From assembly GCF_003086295.3 (NCBI RefSeq), contig NC_092040.1, positions 1,116,001 through 1,180,000 of the forward strand: a DNA stretch of 64,000 nucleotides, written 5' to 3'. This DNA is from Arachis hypogaea. Its lineage: Eukaryota; Streptophyta; Magnoliopsida; Fabales; Fabaceae. Shown in pieces: positions 22,720 to 34,406 of this stretch. The position numbers were made by a program, and so were the translations under genes. How positions within the stretch are numbered: the first letter of the stretch is position 1; each line of letters opens with the position of its first letter. A model generated the notes under the pieces. It searched no databases. It was not told the DNA's origin and was given only the letters and a program-made list of their open reading frames with translations.

Positions 22720-25150
22720 ACGATATATAATTGAGCCTAATCAATTAACTTATCAAGTTAAACTTATTATTACTATCTATGAAAAAATTATAGATAAGAG
22801 CAAAAGTGAGCTGGCACAAATAACAAAAATTAGTGCATATTTTTAAAAGACAAGTATTTTTTGCTGTTGTGAAGTTTTTTATTATATCCATTTATAAAGA
22901 TTTTTATAATTACTAGTTAAATTTAAAAATAAGTCTATTGATTTTGTGAGCTAACCGTTACGTATATCTTAAAACGATTTTAAAATAAAAAAAAATTACT
23001 CATATAAAGATGTATTTATGTAAAGATAATATTTAATAATTATTAAATAATTCGATATATTTAATTAAATTATTTAATATAATACATGTCAATATGAATA
23101 ATTAATATATAAAAAATATTATATTATATAACTAAGAAACAAATCATTAGAAGGGACCATTTTTTATTTTTTGAGTCAGATATGGTTAGAAGATTTAGGG
23201 TTCAAATTTATGGTCTTTAACCCAACTCTAGTCCAAATAAGGAGCCTCCTTCATTACTAAAGAGTCTAAAACTTGATTGGGCTGCATTTGAGAACTTTGT
23301 CCCTCTCTTGGGTCAATAACAAAAAGGAGTACCCCTAGTTTGCCCCCAAAATATAGTAATTGTGTTCATAAAATCTACCAAAAGAAAAATAAATTATGTA
23401 AATCTTAAACTTCCATGGTTTATTCCCCAAAAATATACCATGCACCAAAAAATTCTTCTGACCAAAAAGATATGGAGCACCAAATCTAATTTTTGAGAGT
23501 TTCGCTACTGAGTATGCTACTACTTAAGGAGACCAATAAAAAGAGCCCAACAAGGCCGAAAAAACAAAAGAATAAAGACCAATCCTATCCCCATTTATTT
23601 TCACAAAAGAACAAGACTATTCCTGTAAAAAAAAAAAAAAAAAATGGATACTTCAGTTCTCAACTTATTCATTTTGAAACAATACGATGTATTTATTAAA
23701 AAATCTATAAAATAGTAATAGTAATTATTTTTGTGGGGAACCATTTGTATTTTGTAGGAATTTTAAATCCCACAAAGTTCTTTTCAAGGATATGACCAAT
23801 TATGACCATTACTATCACTATATTATTCATCTTTATAATTATCACTTCTATTTTTACTATTTTTATTATATAATCATACCTATCTCTCGGCTGTAGTCAT
23901 CATCATTATTATTAGTGTTCTTTTATTTCGTTTATTGTTTGATGTCATTTTTTTCTTTAAAAAATATTTGCATTACAATTATTTTTTTTCTTGTGACATC
24001 ATTTTTAATAAGAATCTTTTTTCACTTAATTACCATAAATAAAAAAATTTAAAAATAAATTTATTAATAATTTATAAAAATTTAAAATTCACAAATTAAA
24101 ATCTCAAACTAATTTTTATTAGTATTTAACAGAATTCTAGTCAGATCCCAACTTGTATACTTGAGTTATCTTTGAGTAATTTTTTCCAATTGCATTTGAG
24201 TTTGACGTGTCTCCATATTTAACTTTATTTTATATATATATTGAACAATTTAATTTAACCAAAAAAAAAAAGTAACTTAAATTTTAAACTGAAGACATAT
24301 CAGCTAGATACATGACTTACATAATCACATACAATTATTTGCATGTAGGACAAAATTTTTATTTGTTTGTTATTTGGCCCCTCAATAGCTATTTTGTTTA
24401 TACTTTTATTACTCGTACTTTAAGAAAATTTATCTCTTTACATAGTCAAATGATTAATGAAACCGAAGTGCCTGATTTAAACTGTATAAGTACTATATAA
24501 AATTTTCCTAACAATTGATTAGATTATTATTAAATTACAAGAATAAAAAAAGTTTCGTGTCCCATAAAGAGTTATAATTTTAGTTTTTATTATTTTATTT
24601 TATTTTTTTATCTTATTTTTAGTTATTTTTATTTTATATTTATTTATTTTTATCTTTTATAAGACAATATTCTATATATACTTAATTTTATATTTATAAT
24701 TTATAATACAATTCAATCAATCAACAATCAATAAAAATTTGCATTCTTTTCTTTTCCTATTCTTTCACCATTTTATCGATTATTAACAATGGAGACAATA
24801 CCAAATTGACCGTTTATGAGAAGAAAAGTTGCATATACCATGTAGTATAGAGAATATTTACTTTAATTTGAATGGAATGTGCCTTCTTATCTTATGCATG
24901 AGTAATAATATCACTATCACCAAAATGTTCAGAGAAAGTTAACAAAGTAAAATAATAAAGATTTTCCTTAGGTTAGGTATTCTTTTTTCACAAAAGTTTA
25001 GAAGAGAGGAATTTTTTCTTGGATATATAAAACTGTATGATTAAAGGCCATAGAAAGTATTTGTTTAAAAAATAAAGTCCTCTAGATTGTCTACCTTATC
25101 TTCTTCTAATTGTTGTCCTGAAGATATTGTGAAATATTATATATCAACTA
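22720..25150. other. AT-rich intergenic DNA, no gene seen
   Basis: Only low-complexity AT-rich sequence, including an 18-base A run near 23627-23644. Short frames at 23493-23699 and 24312-24500 have no recognisable domains. Confidence 0.6.
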
Positions 25151-25151
25151 T

Positions 25152-25298
25152 GGTACATAAAAAAATTAATTATTAAATTAGTTATTAATATAAAATATAT
25201 ATTAAAATATAAAATAAAAATTAAAAATAAAATAAACAATACATATAATTATACATAAATCTAAGATGACTAATTTAATAGTTAATTTTTTATATTCA
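25152..25298. mobile_element. Small AT-rich MITE, family X copy 2
   Basis: Same pattern as the element at 18165-18320: ggtacataaaaaaattaatt, then ttagttattaatataaaata, then ttaaaaataaaataaacaata, ending in an inverted relative of the start (gactaatttaatagttaatt). It is degenerate, and the outer limits are approximate. Confidence 0.5.
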
Positions 25299-25935
25299 AA
25301 TAATATTTTTAATTATCCATTTTTTTTTGTGGAATCACTTTTGGTTTTTCTTCTCTTATGTTTTGTTTTGAATTTTAAAATTTTGAATATAGATTTTTTC
25401 TGTTGTAGTTTATGCTTGTTAAATTTTTTCAAAATAATGAAAATAATGTTTTACGATTATAATTGTTTAAAAATTTTTATAAAAATATATTAAAAAAAAT
25501 TTAATCTAAATTTTCCTCCAATATAATAGAATAAAACGTAATAAGCATCTTTTATCTACCTTTCAGGTAATATTTGAGATATTTTTTTTCTTTCTTTCTG
25601 ATCTAACTTTATTCTTTACAAATCACAAGTGGATTTAAAGCCAATTTGGCAACGATATTCAAATTCTCTAATTGTTTTAATTTGTTATTATCACTTTCGT
25701 ATAATATACTTATGCTTCTTGTCACGGCCTTGGACACACTCCAACGCTACCGTGCCGGCACTCGGACTTACTCCACCTCTTGAGCTAAGACCAAGTCAGC
25801 CTAACCCTCAATACTTAGCAAGAAAGCTAATAATACAAAAGAACACAAGAGAAAGGAAGCTTTGGTGGAAGAACACTTTATTGCTCAAGTGTGGTTACAA
25901 ATGATTCACACACACCCACACTAACTCTTACCTCC

Positions 25936-25943
25936 TATTTATA
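25936..25943 (-). promoter_or_regulatory. LTR TATA box
   Basis: TATAAATA on the minus strand inside the 3' LTR, about 100 bp downstream of the heat-shock-element-like array. The copy that would drive the element, in the 5' LTR, is at 31077-31070. Confidence 0.6.
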
Positions 25944-26040
25944 GCCATCCACCTCCTCAATGGATGGTTACGATTAAATCTAATCAATGGTCTAGATTAA
26001 TCATCTAGAACCTTCTTTATAAATATCTATCCTACTACTT

Positions 26041-26220
26041 TCTAAATACTTCTAGATTGTTCCATACAACTCTTCATACTTTTATATCAATCCACACTCT
26101 TCTAGAATATTCCATGATCTTCTAAAGTCTTCTAGAACCTTCTAGGGTATTCCGGGACCTTCTAGAACATTCTAGAATGTTTCGGAACCATCTAGAGTAT
26201 TCTCAAATACTCCAGAAAAC
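26041..26220. promoter_or_regulatory. HSE-like 10-bp-period array in LTR
   Basis: About 18 consecutive decamers resemble TCTAGAACAT, so TTC and GAA alternate every 5 bp. The best block is 26160-26187: TTC, GAA, TTC, GAA, TTT, GAA at exact 5 bp steps. In phase with it, TTC occurs at 26100, 26110, 26120, 26130, 26140 and 26150, and GAA at 26105 and 26135. Alternating nGAAn/nTTCn pentamers are the binding pattern of heat-shock factors. The array sits in U3, about 100 bp upstream of the LTR's TATA box on the minus strand. The same array is in the 5' LTR, best block 31297-31324. Confidence 0.75.
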
Positions 26221-26276
26221 TATACAAACACTGTTAAATCTAACCTTCTAAAAATTTACCGTGACATTCTCCCCAC

Positions 26277-29200
26277 CTAATGCGCAGACGTCCTCGTCGC
26301 GTTCTGTTCATGATAGCGCTCTAGGTGTTCTTGGAATTGCCACAGATCTTCACGAGCTTCCCAACTAGCTTCAGTTATCGGGAGCCCTTTTCCACTTGAT
26401 CAAATATTGAATACTTGGTGGTACCCCTCTTCGTCTCACAACGCGATTAGCTAAGATCTCTTCGATTTCTTTATCGAATGATCTAATCACCACAGGCGGA
26501 GCACGACTCGAGTCACCTCTACTCGGTTCATCTTGGTCTTCATGATATGGTTTAAGCATACTCACATGGAAGACCGGGTGGATCTTCATAGAGGGAGGGA
26601 GTTGTACTTTGTAAGCAACCTCCCCAACACGTCCAATGATCTCAAATGGCCCTTCGTATTTGCGAATTAAGCCCTTATGAACCTTGCGAAAGGCTTTGAA
26701 TTGTTGTGGAAGAAGTTTAATCATTACCTTGTCTCCCACTTGATAGCTTGCATGCCTCCTCTTCTTATCAGCCCATTTCTTCATCCTCTTTGCAGCTTTG
26801 TTAAGGTAAGAATGAGTGACATCTGCTTGTTCTTCCCAAGACTTAATCATATGATAAGCTCCAGGGCTCTTCCCTGAGTAAGAGGAAGAAAGAGAGTGAG
26901 GTGTAAGCGGCTGTTGTCCAGTCACAATCTCGAATGGGCTCTTCCCTGTAGATTCACTCCTTTGCAGATTGTATGAGAATTGAGCAATGTCTAGGAGTTT
27001 TGTCTAATCCTTCTGATTAGCGCTTACAAAATGCCTTAAGTAACACTCAAGTAAGGCATTCACTCTCTCAGTCTGCCCATCGGTTTGAGGATGGAAGCTT
27101 GTTGAGAAATGAAGCTCCGACCCAAGGAGTTTGAACAGCTCTATCCATAGTCGTCCTGTGAAGCGTGGATCTCGATCACTAATGATGCTCTTAGGCAATC
27201 CCCAGTACTTCACCACATTCTTGAAGAATAGTCGTGCTGCTTCCTCTGCAGTGCAGTCAGTAGGGGCAGGTATAAAGGTAGCATACTTCGAAAATCGATC
27301 CACTACCACGAGAATAGATCCAAACCCCTCGGACTTCGGTAAGACAGAGATGAAATCTAGAGAGACACTTTCCCACGGTCGCTCTGATGGAGGCAGAGGT
27401 TCCAACAACCCGCTTGGTGTCTTGTTTTCAATCTTATCTTGTTGGCACACAAGACAAGTCTTCACATAGCTCTCCACTTCATCTCTCATTTGAGGCCAAT
27501 AATAAGAAGATTCAATGAGTGCTAAGGTCCTTCGCTGACCTTGGTGACCAGCCCACTTGGTGTCGTGGCATTCTCTTACCAACTTCCTTCTCAGATTTTC
27601 CCATTTAGGAACGTATAGTCTTCTCCCTTTTGTGTAGAGAATGTTGTTTTCTAACCAAAATCTTTTGGTCTTACCTTCTCTAGCCAACTCCACCAACTTC
27701 TTGGCTAATGGATCGTGATGCAACCCTTCCTTGATGGTATGCACAATATCTCCTTCAACCATAGAAATGGCCGCCAACTCAGCCTTGCGACTCAGCGCAT
27801 CAGCTACCACATTAGTCTTGCCTGACTTGTATTCGAATTCGAAATCAAACTCAGCCAAGAAGTCTTGCCACCTAGCTTGTTTGGGGCTTAACTTCTTTTG
27901 AGTTTGGAAGTAGCTTATAGCCACATTGTCTGTCTTGACGATGAAGTGTGAACCAAGCAAGTAGTGACGCCAAGTTCTCAGACAATGCACCACTGCGGTC
28001 ATCTCCTTCTCTTGGACAGTGTATCGCCTCTCTGTATCATTCAACTTGCGACTCTCAAAGGCAATAGGATGTCCTTCTTGCATTAGAACCCCTCCAATGG
28101 CATAGTCAGAAGCATCAGTGTGGACTTCAAATACCTTTGAGTAGTCGGGTAGTGCTAGTACTGAACCTTCTGTGATAGCATCCTTCAACTCATCAAAGGC
28201 CTTTTGACACTCCTTTGACCATTCCCAAGTGTGATTCTTCTTGAGAAGATCAGTTAATGGTGCAGCCTTGGTGGAGTATCCCTTGATAAACCTCCGATAG
28301 TAATTAGCCAACCCAAGGAATGACCTCAATTCAGATACCTTGTTTGGCGGCTCCCACTCTTTGATAGCCTTCACCTTTTCTTGATCCATGCAGAGAGTTC
28401 CACCTTTAATGATGTGTCCCAAGAAGTGGACTTCGTCCCTTGCAAAGGAACACTTTTCCTTCTTCACATATAGGTTATTCTCTCGCAAGATCTTGAACAC
28501 GGTTCGTAAGTGTTCTACATGTTCCTCCAAAGTATTGCTATAGACAACAATGTCATCCAAGTAGACCACTACAAACCGATCAAGGTAAGGTCGAAAGATC
28601 TCATTCATCAAGGTACAGAAGGTCGCAGGAGCGTTGGTCAAGCCAAAAGGCATCACCAACCACTCATACGATCCATACCTCGTGACACATGTGGTCTTAG
28701 GCTCATCACCATCGGCAATTCTCACTTGGTGATATCCTGACCTCAAATCTAGCTTTGAGAACCACTTGGCTCTACCAAGTTGATCAAACAAATCGGCTAT
28801 CAAAGGAATGGGGTATTTGTTCTTGATGGTTACCTTGTTAAGTGCTCGATAGTCGATGCATAGCCTCAATGAACCATCATGCTTCTTTTGGAATAAGACT
28901 GGTGCGCCATAAGGTGCCTTCGATGGACGGATGAACCCAGCATCTAGTAAATCCTTGAGTTGCTTCTTCAACTCATCGAGTTCTGGCGGTGCCATCCTAT
29001 AAGGTGTTGAGGCGGGCGGCTTTGCTACTAACTCCAATTCAATCTTGTGGTCCACCTTCCTCCTAGGTGGTAGTTGTTTTGGCAACTCGGAAGGCATTAC
29101 ATCCTTATTTTCTTCAAGGACTTCCTTGATTTCGAGTGGAACGTCTTCTCTTTCAAGTGTTAACTCCTCTTGTAGTAGAGCCAAATATGTAATCTCTCCC

Positions 29201-30804
29201 TTCTTGAACCCTTTCTTGAGTTGCATAGCGGAGAGTATCGGTGGTCCTCCAACTTTAGAGACTGTAGGGACCATGCATGGAGACCCTTTCTCCATGACAC
29301 ATACTACGTCGTAGTATGGCATAGGTATTATATTTGCCTTCCTTTGCAAATCGAGCCCGATGACTATTTTAAAATCGTCCATGTGTGCTACTGAGAAATC
29401 CACAAGGCCTTTCCAAGAACCAAGAGTCATCTCAACCCCTTTTGCTACTCCCTTAAGGGGTTCACCCTTGGTGTTCACGGGTTTGAACCAGCCATTCTTT
29501 TCAGTGATCTTCAACCCAAGTCTCTTTGCTTCATCAGGCGTGATGAAGTTGTGTGTAGCACCAGTGTCGATCATAGCCATGACAGGTTTTTCATTGATAA
29601 GGGCTTTGACATACATCAAGCCTTTCTTTTCTACAGTGCTTGCCTCTTTTCCCTTCACAGCATTTATGTGTTGGATGGATCCAACACACTCAGTTACTTG
29701 AGTTTGGGCCTCTCGTTCCTCGGCGATAGATGCCAGAGTCCCTAGCTTGGGACAGTCCTTCATTTGGTGTGGTCCCTTGCACACGAAGCATCCTCCTTTG
29801 GGCACGAAAGCCTTCTTCTTTTCCTCGTACTCTTTCTTTGAAGAGTATTTTCCTTCCTTCTTGATTGAGAAACTCTTCCCCTTGTCTCCCCCACTTTTAG
29901 TAGAACTAGGCTTGGAAGAAGATTTGGATTTAAAGTCTCCCCTATGATACTCAGTGAGTGATTCGGCCACCACGATGGCCTCATCGACATCCTTAACATT
30001 CCTTCTTTGTAGTTCTTGCTTTGCCCAAGGTTGGAGTCCATCAATGAAGAAGAACAATGCATCCTCTGATGCTACGTTGGGGATTTGAAGCGTAAGAGTA
30101 GTGAACTCCTTTACATAGTCGCTAATCGTACTCTTGTGCTTCAACTCCCTCAACTTCTTCCTTACTTCATAAACCACATTCTCAGGGAAGAATTGTCTTT
30201 TCAATTTCCTTTTGAAATCTTCCCATGTGGCTATGTTGCAAGTACCCTTTTCCATATCTACGCACTTTCTCCTCCACCACAAAGTAGCATTATCAGAAAG
30301 GTAGAGAGCTGCGGTGCGTACCTTTATTGCTTCTTCGACCACCCCTTGGCCTTCGAAGTACCTCTCCATTTGCCATAGGAAGTTCTCCACCTCGCGAGCG
30401 TCCCTTACGCCCTTGAACTCCTTTGGCTTGGGAAGATCAATCTTTGTTGTCTCCCTTATAATAGTTGGTCGAGATTTCGCCTCCTCGAACCAAATTCGAA
30501 CTTCCTCAAATAGCTTTAAGGAGTTCTCAAGCTTCTCTTCGATTTGGAGCATGCTTTCTTTGAAAGCATCTAATTCCCCCAACACGTGAGCCTCGAGGGT
30601 CTCCTTGTCATGTTCTATCCTTTGGAACCGCTCATCCATAGAGGATAGAACATTTTCCAACATAGAAACTCTTTCTTCTAAGAAGTTAGAGTCCTTACCT
30701 CTAGGCTCACTTGAAGAACGTACCTTCTTGCCTCCCCATTGAGAAGGAATAGTATCCCTTCCCCTTTGTGACTCAACATGCTCCATGGTGATATTTGAAG
30801 CCAT
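26277..30804 (-). pseudogene. Chromovirus Gag-Pol polyprotein, one stop and one frameshift
   Basis: On the minus strand the frame most likely starts at the ATG at 30804, 49 bp inside the 5' LTR edge. It runs open to an in-frame TAG at 27006-27004, then in the same frame to 26371. Domains in order (residues counted from an upstream in-frame ATG at 30873): Gag core about 130-310; zinc knuckle [13 protein letters not shown] near 360; protease DTGA near 432; reverse transcriptase with YLDD near 771; RNase H starting [12 protein letters not shown]; integrase HHCC zinc region near 1100 and catalytic core; then a chromodomain-like tail with YLIKWK. The TAG falls in the integrase, at a position where Trp is expected. 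A single extra A just after KWK shifts the frame and truncates the tail. All other signature residues look intact. Confidence 0.9.
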
Positions 30805-30853
30805 TCCCACAAACCACTTGTGCTCCCTCTCAAACCTTGCTTGGATACCAAAT

Positions 30854-31403
30854 TGTCGCGGTCTTGGACACACTCCAACGCTACCGTGCCGGCACTCGGA
30901 CTTACTCCACCTCTTGAGCTAAGACCAAGTCAGCCTAACCCTCAATACTTAGCAAGAAAGCTAAGAATACAAAAGAACACAAGAGAAAGGAAGCTTTGGT
31001 GGAAGAATACTTTATTGCTCAAGTGTGGTTACAAATGATTCACACACACCCACACTAACTCTTACCTCCTATTTATAGCCATCCACCTCCTCAATGGATG
31101 GTTACGATTAAATCTAATCAATGGTCTAGATTAATCATCTAGAACCTTCTTTATAAATATCTATCCTACTACTACTTTCTAAATACTTCTAGATTGTTCC
31201 ATACAACTCTTCATACTTTTATATCAATCCATACTCTTCTAGAATATTCCATGATCTTCTAAAGTCTTCTAGAACCTTCTAGGGTATTCCGGGACCTTCT
31301 AGAACATTCTAGAATGTTTCGGAACCATCTAGAGTATTCTCAAATACTCCAGAAAACTATACAAACACTGTTAAATCTAACCTTCTAAAAATTTACCGTG
31401 ACA
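30854..31403 (-). repeat. 5' LTR of chromovirus
   Basis: 550 bp, nearly identical to 25720-26266, with a 3 bp insertion (cta) in a ctactacta run. It carries the same decamer array (about 31178-31357), TATAAATA on the minus strand (31077-31070) and polyadenylation signal. Being upstream of gag on the minus strand, it is the LTR that would promote transcription. Confidence 0.9.
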
Positions 31404-32313
31404 TTCTGCTTTCTTTGATTCCGGTATGGTTCCGTTTGGCACGGGGTAAAAAAAAAAAATATTTAAAATCAATCAGTTTATATTTCAGCTTAATCGTATA
31501 TATGCATGGATGGGTTGAATATGTTTTTGGTCTTTAATTATAAATATGATTCGTGTTCGAATTCTCCCTTATAGACGTAACAATTAACATTAGCTAGGGT
31601 TAAACCCCTTAAATATAGTTTAGTTTTGTGAGAAATTAGTCCTTAATTATCCTGTCGAGCAATATTGTAGATCACAAAAAAAATATTCCTATAAAATTAT
31701 TGAATATTTTAAAAAGTGATTATTATAAATTGTTGTTTTAGATTTGAACTCTACAAAAGAAATTTATTTTGGTATTCTTTAAAAGCATTTTTAAGGTATT
31801 TATTAAAACTATTTTTAAATATTATAAATAAGTAATTTAAAATATATTTAGTTTATATTGATTATTTTTGTTGTCAGTGTTATATATACCTATTTTTTAA
31901 ATATTCTATTAAAATTTGTAATATCACAACTTAATTTAAGCAACAAAAAGTGTCTTAGGAATAAAGCAAAGAATCTCCAGTGAGTATGATCAGTTGCTTT
32001 GTGAGACATAGAATGGTCCTAATGATCGTGACTTTAATGGTAGCCAGCAATGAGGGATTTAAGCATATGGCTACAAAGATTAGAAGGATCAATTTCATTT
32101 CATTCTCTCTGTAGAATTTTAGTAGGAAAATACAACTATATATGCAATTGATGGGAATTTAAGCATATATCATGCTTTATTCTTATAGCATATGCTTGGA
32201 TCTCTTGCCAAATTAAAGCAGAAAGTAGCAGCCATGCATATTTGATATTTGGTCCTTTCAAGCCTCCAAAAGTCAAGTAACATATACATTGTCGTGAATG
32301 AAATTAATATACA
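31404..32313. other. Intergenic, no gene seen
   Basis: AT-rich DNA between the chromovirus and the MULE. Nothing recognisable. Confidence 0.6.
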
Positions 32314-32577
32314 CTATTTAAAGGGCAAATAACCAAAATAAATCAATTGACAATTAAATTTATCGGATTACAATTTTTGGAGATTGCATACACAAATGTA
32401 TTTTTTATAAAATTATAGAAATTGTGATAGGAGTATCACGAATTTCAAATGCACGTAAATCGCTACACCTCTCTAGCGATTTACGCTGAGATTCGTACTA
32501 GTCATAAATCGCGACAGGGTCCAGCGGTTTATGCATGCACAAAAAACGCCTATAAATACCAACTAGGAGGGAGTGGC

Positions 32578-33820
32578 ATGATGGTAAAGAGTTATTTTCA
32601 CAAATTCACAAACGGACATTGGGGAGAATTTTTTGGTTATAGTACATTGGTGTGGAAAAATAAAAATAAAAAAACAAGCAAAAGACACGGTGTTAAGTTC
32701 ACTGATAAAGAAGTGGTGAATGTTTTTATCTGGTCAACATATACTTTGTCAGAACTAAAGACAAGTATATTGCAAAAGACAGGTTGTGTGGGGCGAAGTA
32801 GGTGAAGAAGGTGTTCTACAAGGGTTGTGGTTGTATCAACGGTATGCAGTATGAAACATTTGTGATAGGGTCGGACGAAGACATGCGGATTTTGTTTCAT
32901 TGTCGGCGCAATTTTTCGGAAGTGAGAATACACAAGTTGTATGCCAAGTTGGAAGATGGTGTCGACAGTTCTGGGGCATCAGCGATGAATCCTCAGTCAA
33001 CGACGGTGGGGTGCTTCTACCTCAATGCCTATCGTTGCACCTGATTGTCTGTTGGTTGAACCTCCATCTGTTCCAGTTGGGATAGCTAGGTCACCAGGTT
33101 TGATTCTCGGTCTTTTAGGTGACGATGAATCGGATCGGGTTGAAAATGCGATGCGAGAGGATGATTCGGACGATGAGCCAGCTCACATCTTGGGGGACAA
33201 TGACGAGGATACTCCTAGGAACCCACCGACATGTCAGGGGCTATCCAATTTTGGGTCAAAGCATCACCTTCCACATTTCTCAATGCTGAACTTGGAAGCC
33301 GTTGGCCAACAACCGGACATAAATCCCACTTTCGAAGGTCAAACAATTCACGAGGGAAATCCTTCTGGAGAATTTCAGATTGGTCAATATTTCCAGACTA
33401 AGGAGGAAGCTATGTTGAGTGTTAAAGATTATAGCATTCGTCGTGGAGTTGAGTACCGGGTGATAGAGTCAGATCATCTGAAGTATCATGTGAGATGTAA
33501 GGAGTTCAGAAACTGCTGCACGGGATGATTCGCATCACACTTCAGCAGTGTTAGGGTAATTGAGAGGCTAGAAGGTATAACGGACCTCACACTTGCTTGG
33601 CCACTTTGATTTCGAGTGATCACCGACAGCTCGATCACCATGTCATTTGTGTAAGGATTTTTCCGTTGGTTAGAACCGATGCAACGATTACGATAAATGT
33701 ATTGCAAGAAGCTACTGAAATAACCTACGGATTCAAGCCTAATTACAAAAAGGTGTAAATGATAAAACAAAAGGCAGTTGCGCAGATATATAGGGATTGG
33801 GAAACAAAATTACTAAACTT
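32578..33820 (+). pseudogene. MuDR-type transposase, N-terminal part, frameshifted
   Basis: Coding similarity is spread over several frames. About 32578-32800 and 32802-33020 hold the N-terminal PB1-like region seen in legume MULEs (ELKTSILQKTG; then FVIGSDEDMRILFHCR). From 33025 to 33525 comes an acidic linker followed by the MuDR DNA-binding domain (GQYFQTKEEAMLSVKDYSIR, then RVIESDHLKYHVRCKE). A stop at 33526-33528 (TGA) ends that frame. Homology resumes in another frame from about 33585 (CLATSISSDHRQLDHHVIC; ITYGFKPNYKKV) and dies near 33820. The DDE catalytic core and zinc finger are absent. No functional transposase can be made. Confidence 0.8.
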
Positions 33821-34352
33821 CTACATTTCAGTCTGAAACATATCTAAATGTATTTTACAACAAGTGAAAAATGTCCGACTTTTAAATTCATATGTTCTAC
33901 AATATAAAATTTAAAATAATCAAATACTAAACTTATAATTTTAAATTTTAAATCTTAAATTTTAAATACAAAACTACAAAACTTATAATTTTAAATTTTA
34001 AGAATATAAAATACAACCATTAAGTTCTATTTCAAAAATTTAATCTTTAAATATTAAAAACTAAAATTATAATATTAAAATTTAAACTTAAATATTTAAA
34101 AGCTAAAATTTTAAATTTTAATTTTTAAATACGATATTTAAACAACACCCCTAGCCTTACAATTTGAACCCTATATCTTAAATACAAGAGGATAATCATT
34201 CTATTTAAATATTTGACCATACCTTTAAATTTTATGTCTTAACTTTGAAATCCTAAACTGGCCAATCCTTAATTATGTATTCTAACTACTGCAATCCGAA
34301 TACTACATTTTATGTTATATGAAATTTAATAACTAAAGAAAAACAAACTTAC

Positions 34353-34406
34353 CTCTTCGTTGATGCTGCCAGCAACGTGTACAACGCCGTTGAGTCAGTA
34401 AAGGCT
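34353..34406 (-). pseudogene. Plant-mobile-domain (MAIN-like) exon remnant, antisense in MULE
   Basis: Read from the minus strand, 34394-34353 encodes LNGVVHVAGSINEE, ending exactly at a GT donor (34352-34351). Just upstream the frame reads RSLY then TGA where Arg is expected. The peptide closely resembles the start of plant-mobile-domain proteins (MAIN/MAIL, 'phosphatase 7 long form' homologues), as I remember them (LYRLNGVAHVAGSINEE). Only this first-exon fragment is present. The opposite-strand position inside a MULE matches the known association of this domain with Mutator-like elements. Confidence 0.6.

Larger units (their letters stand above)
25720..26266 (-). repeat. 3' LTR of chromovirus
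   Basis: 547 bp. On the minus strand, U3 starts at 26266 with the TTCnnGAAnn decamer array (26041-26220). A TATAAATA box follows at 25943-25936 and an AATAAA signal at 25882-25877. The other LTR is at 30854-31403. Confidence 0.9.
25720..31403 (-). mobile_element. Young Ty3/gypsy chromovirus (full length, minus strand)
   Basis: Two LTRs (25720-26266 and 30854-31403) bracket a single gag-pol region read on the minus strand. The LTRs end in TGTCACGG...CCGTGACA and differ by about five substitutions and one 3 bp indel as counted by eye, so insertion was recent. Next to the right-hand (5') LTR is a primer-binding-like site reading TGGTATCCAAGCAAGG on the minus strand, related to the initiator-Met tRNA site. 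Next to the left-hand (3') LTR is a polypurine tract, AGGTGGGGAGAA. A 4 bp repeat, TTCT, flanks the element. The total of 5.7 kb, the single frame and the C-terminal chromodomain-like region fit a chromovirus, perhaps the Reina clade; the clade call is tentative. Confidence 0.92.

Noticed and set aside
25629..25904. 91-codon frame, repeated at 30820-31038
   Set aside because: Falls across the chromovirus LTR edge on the wrong strand; similarity between the two is LTR identity.
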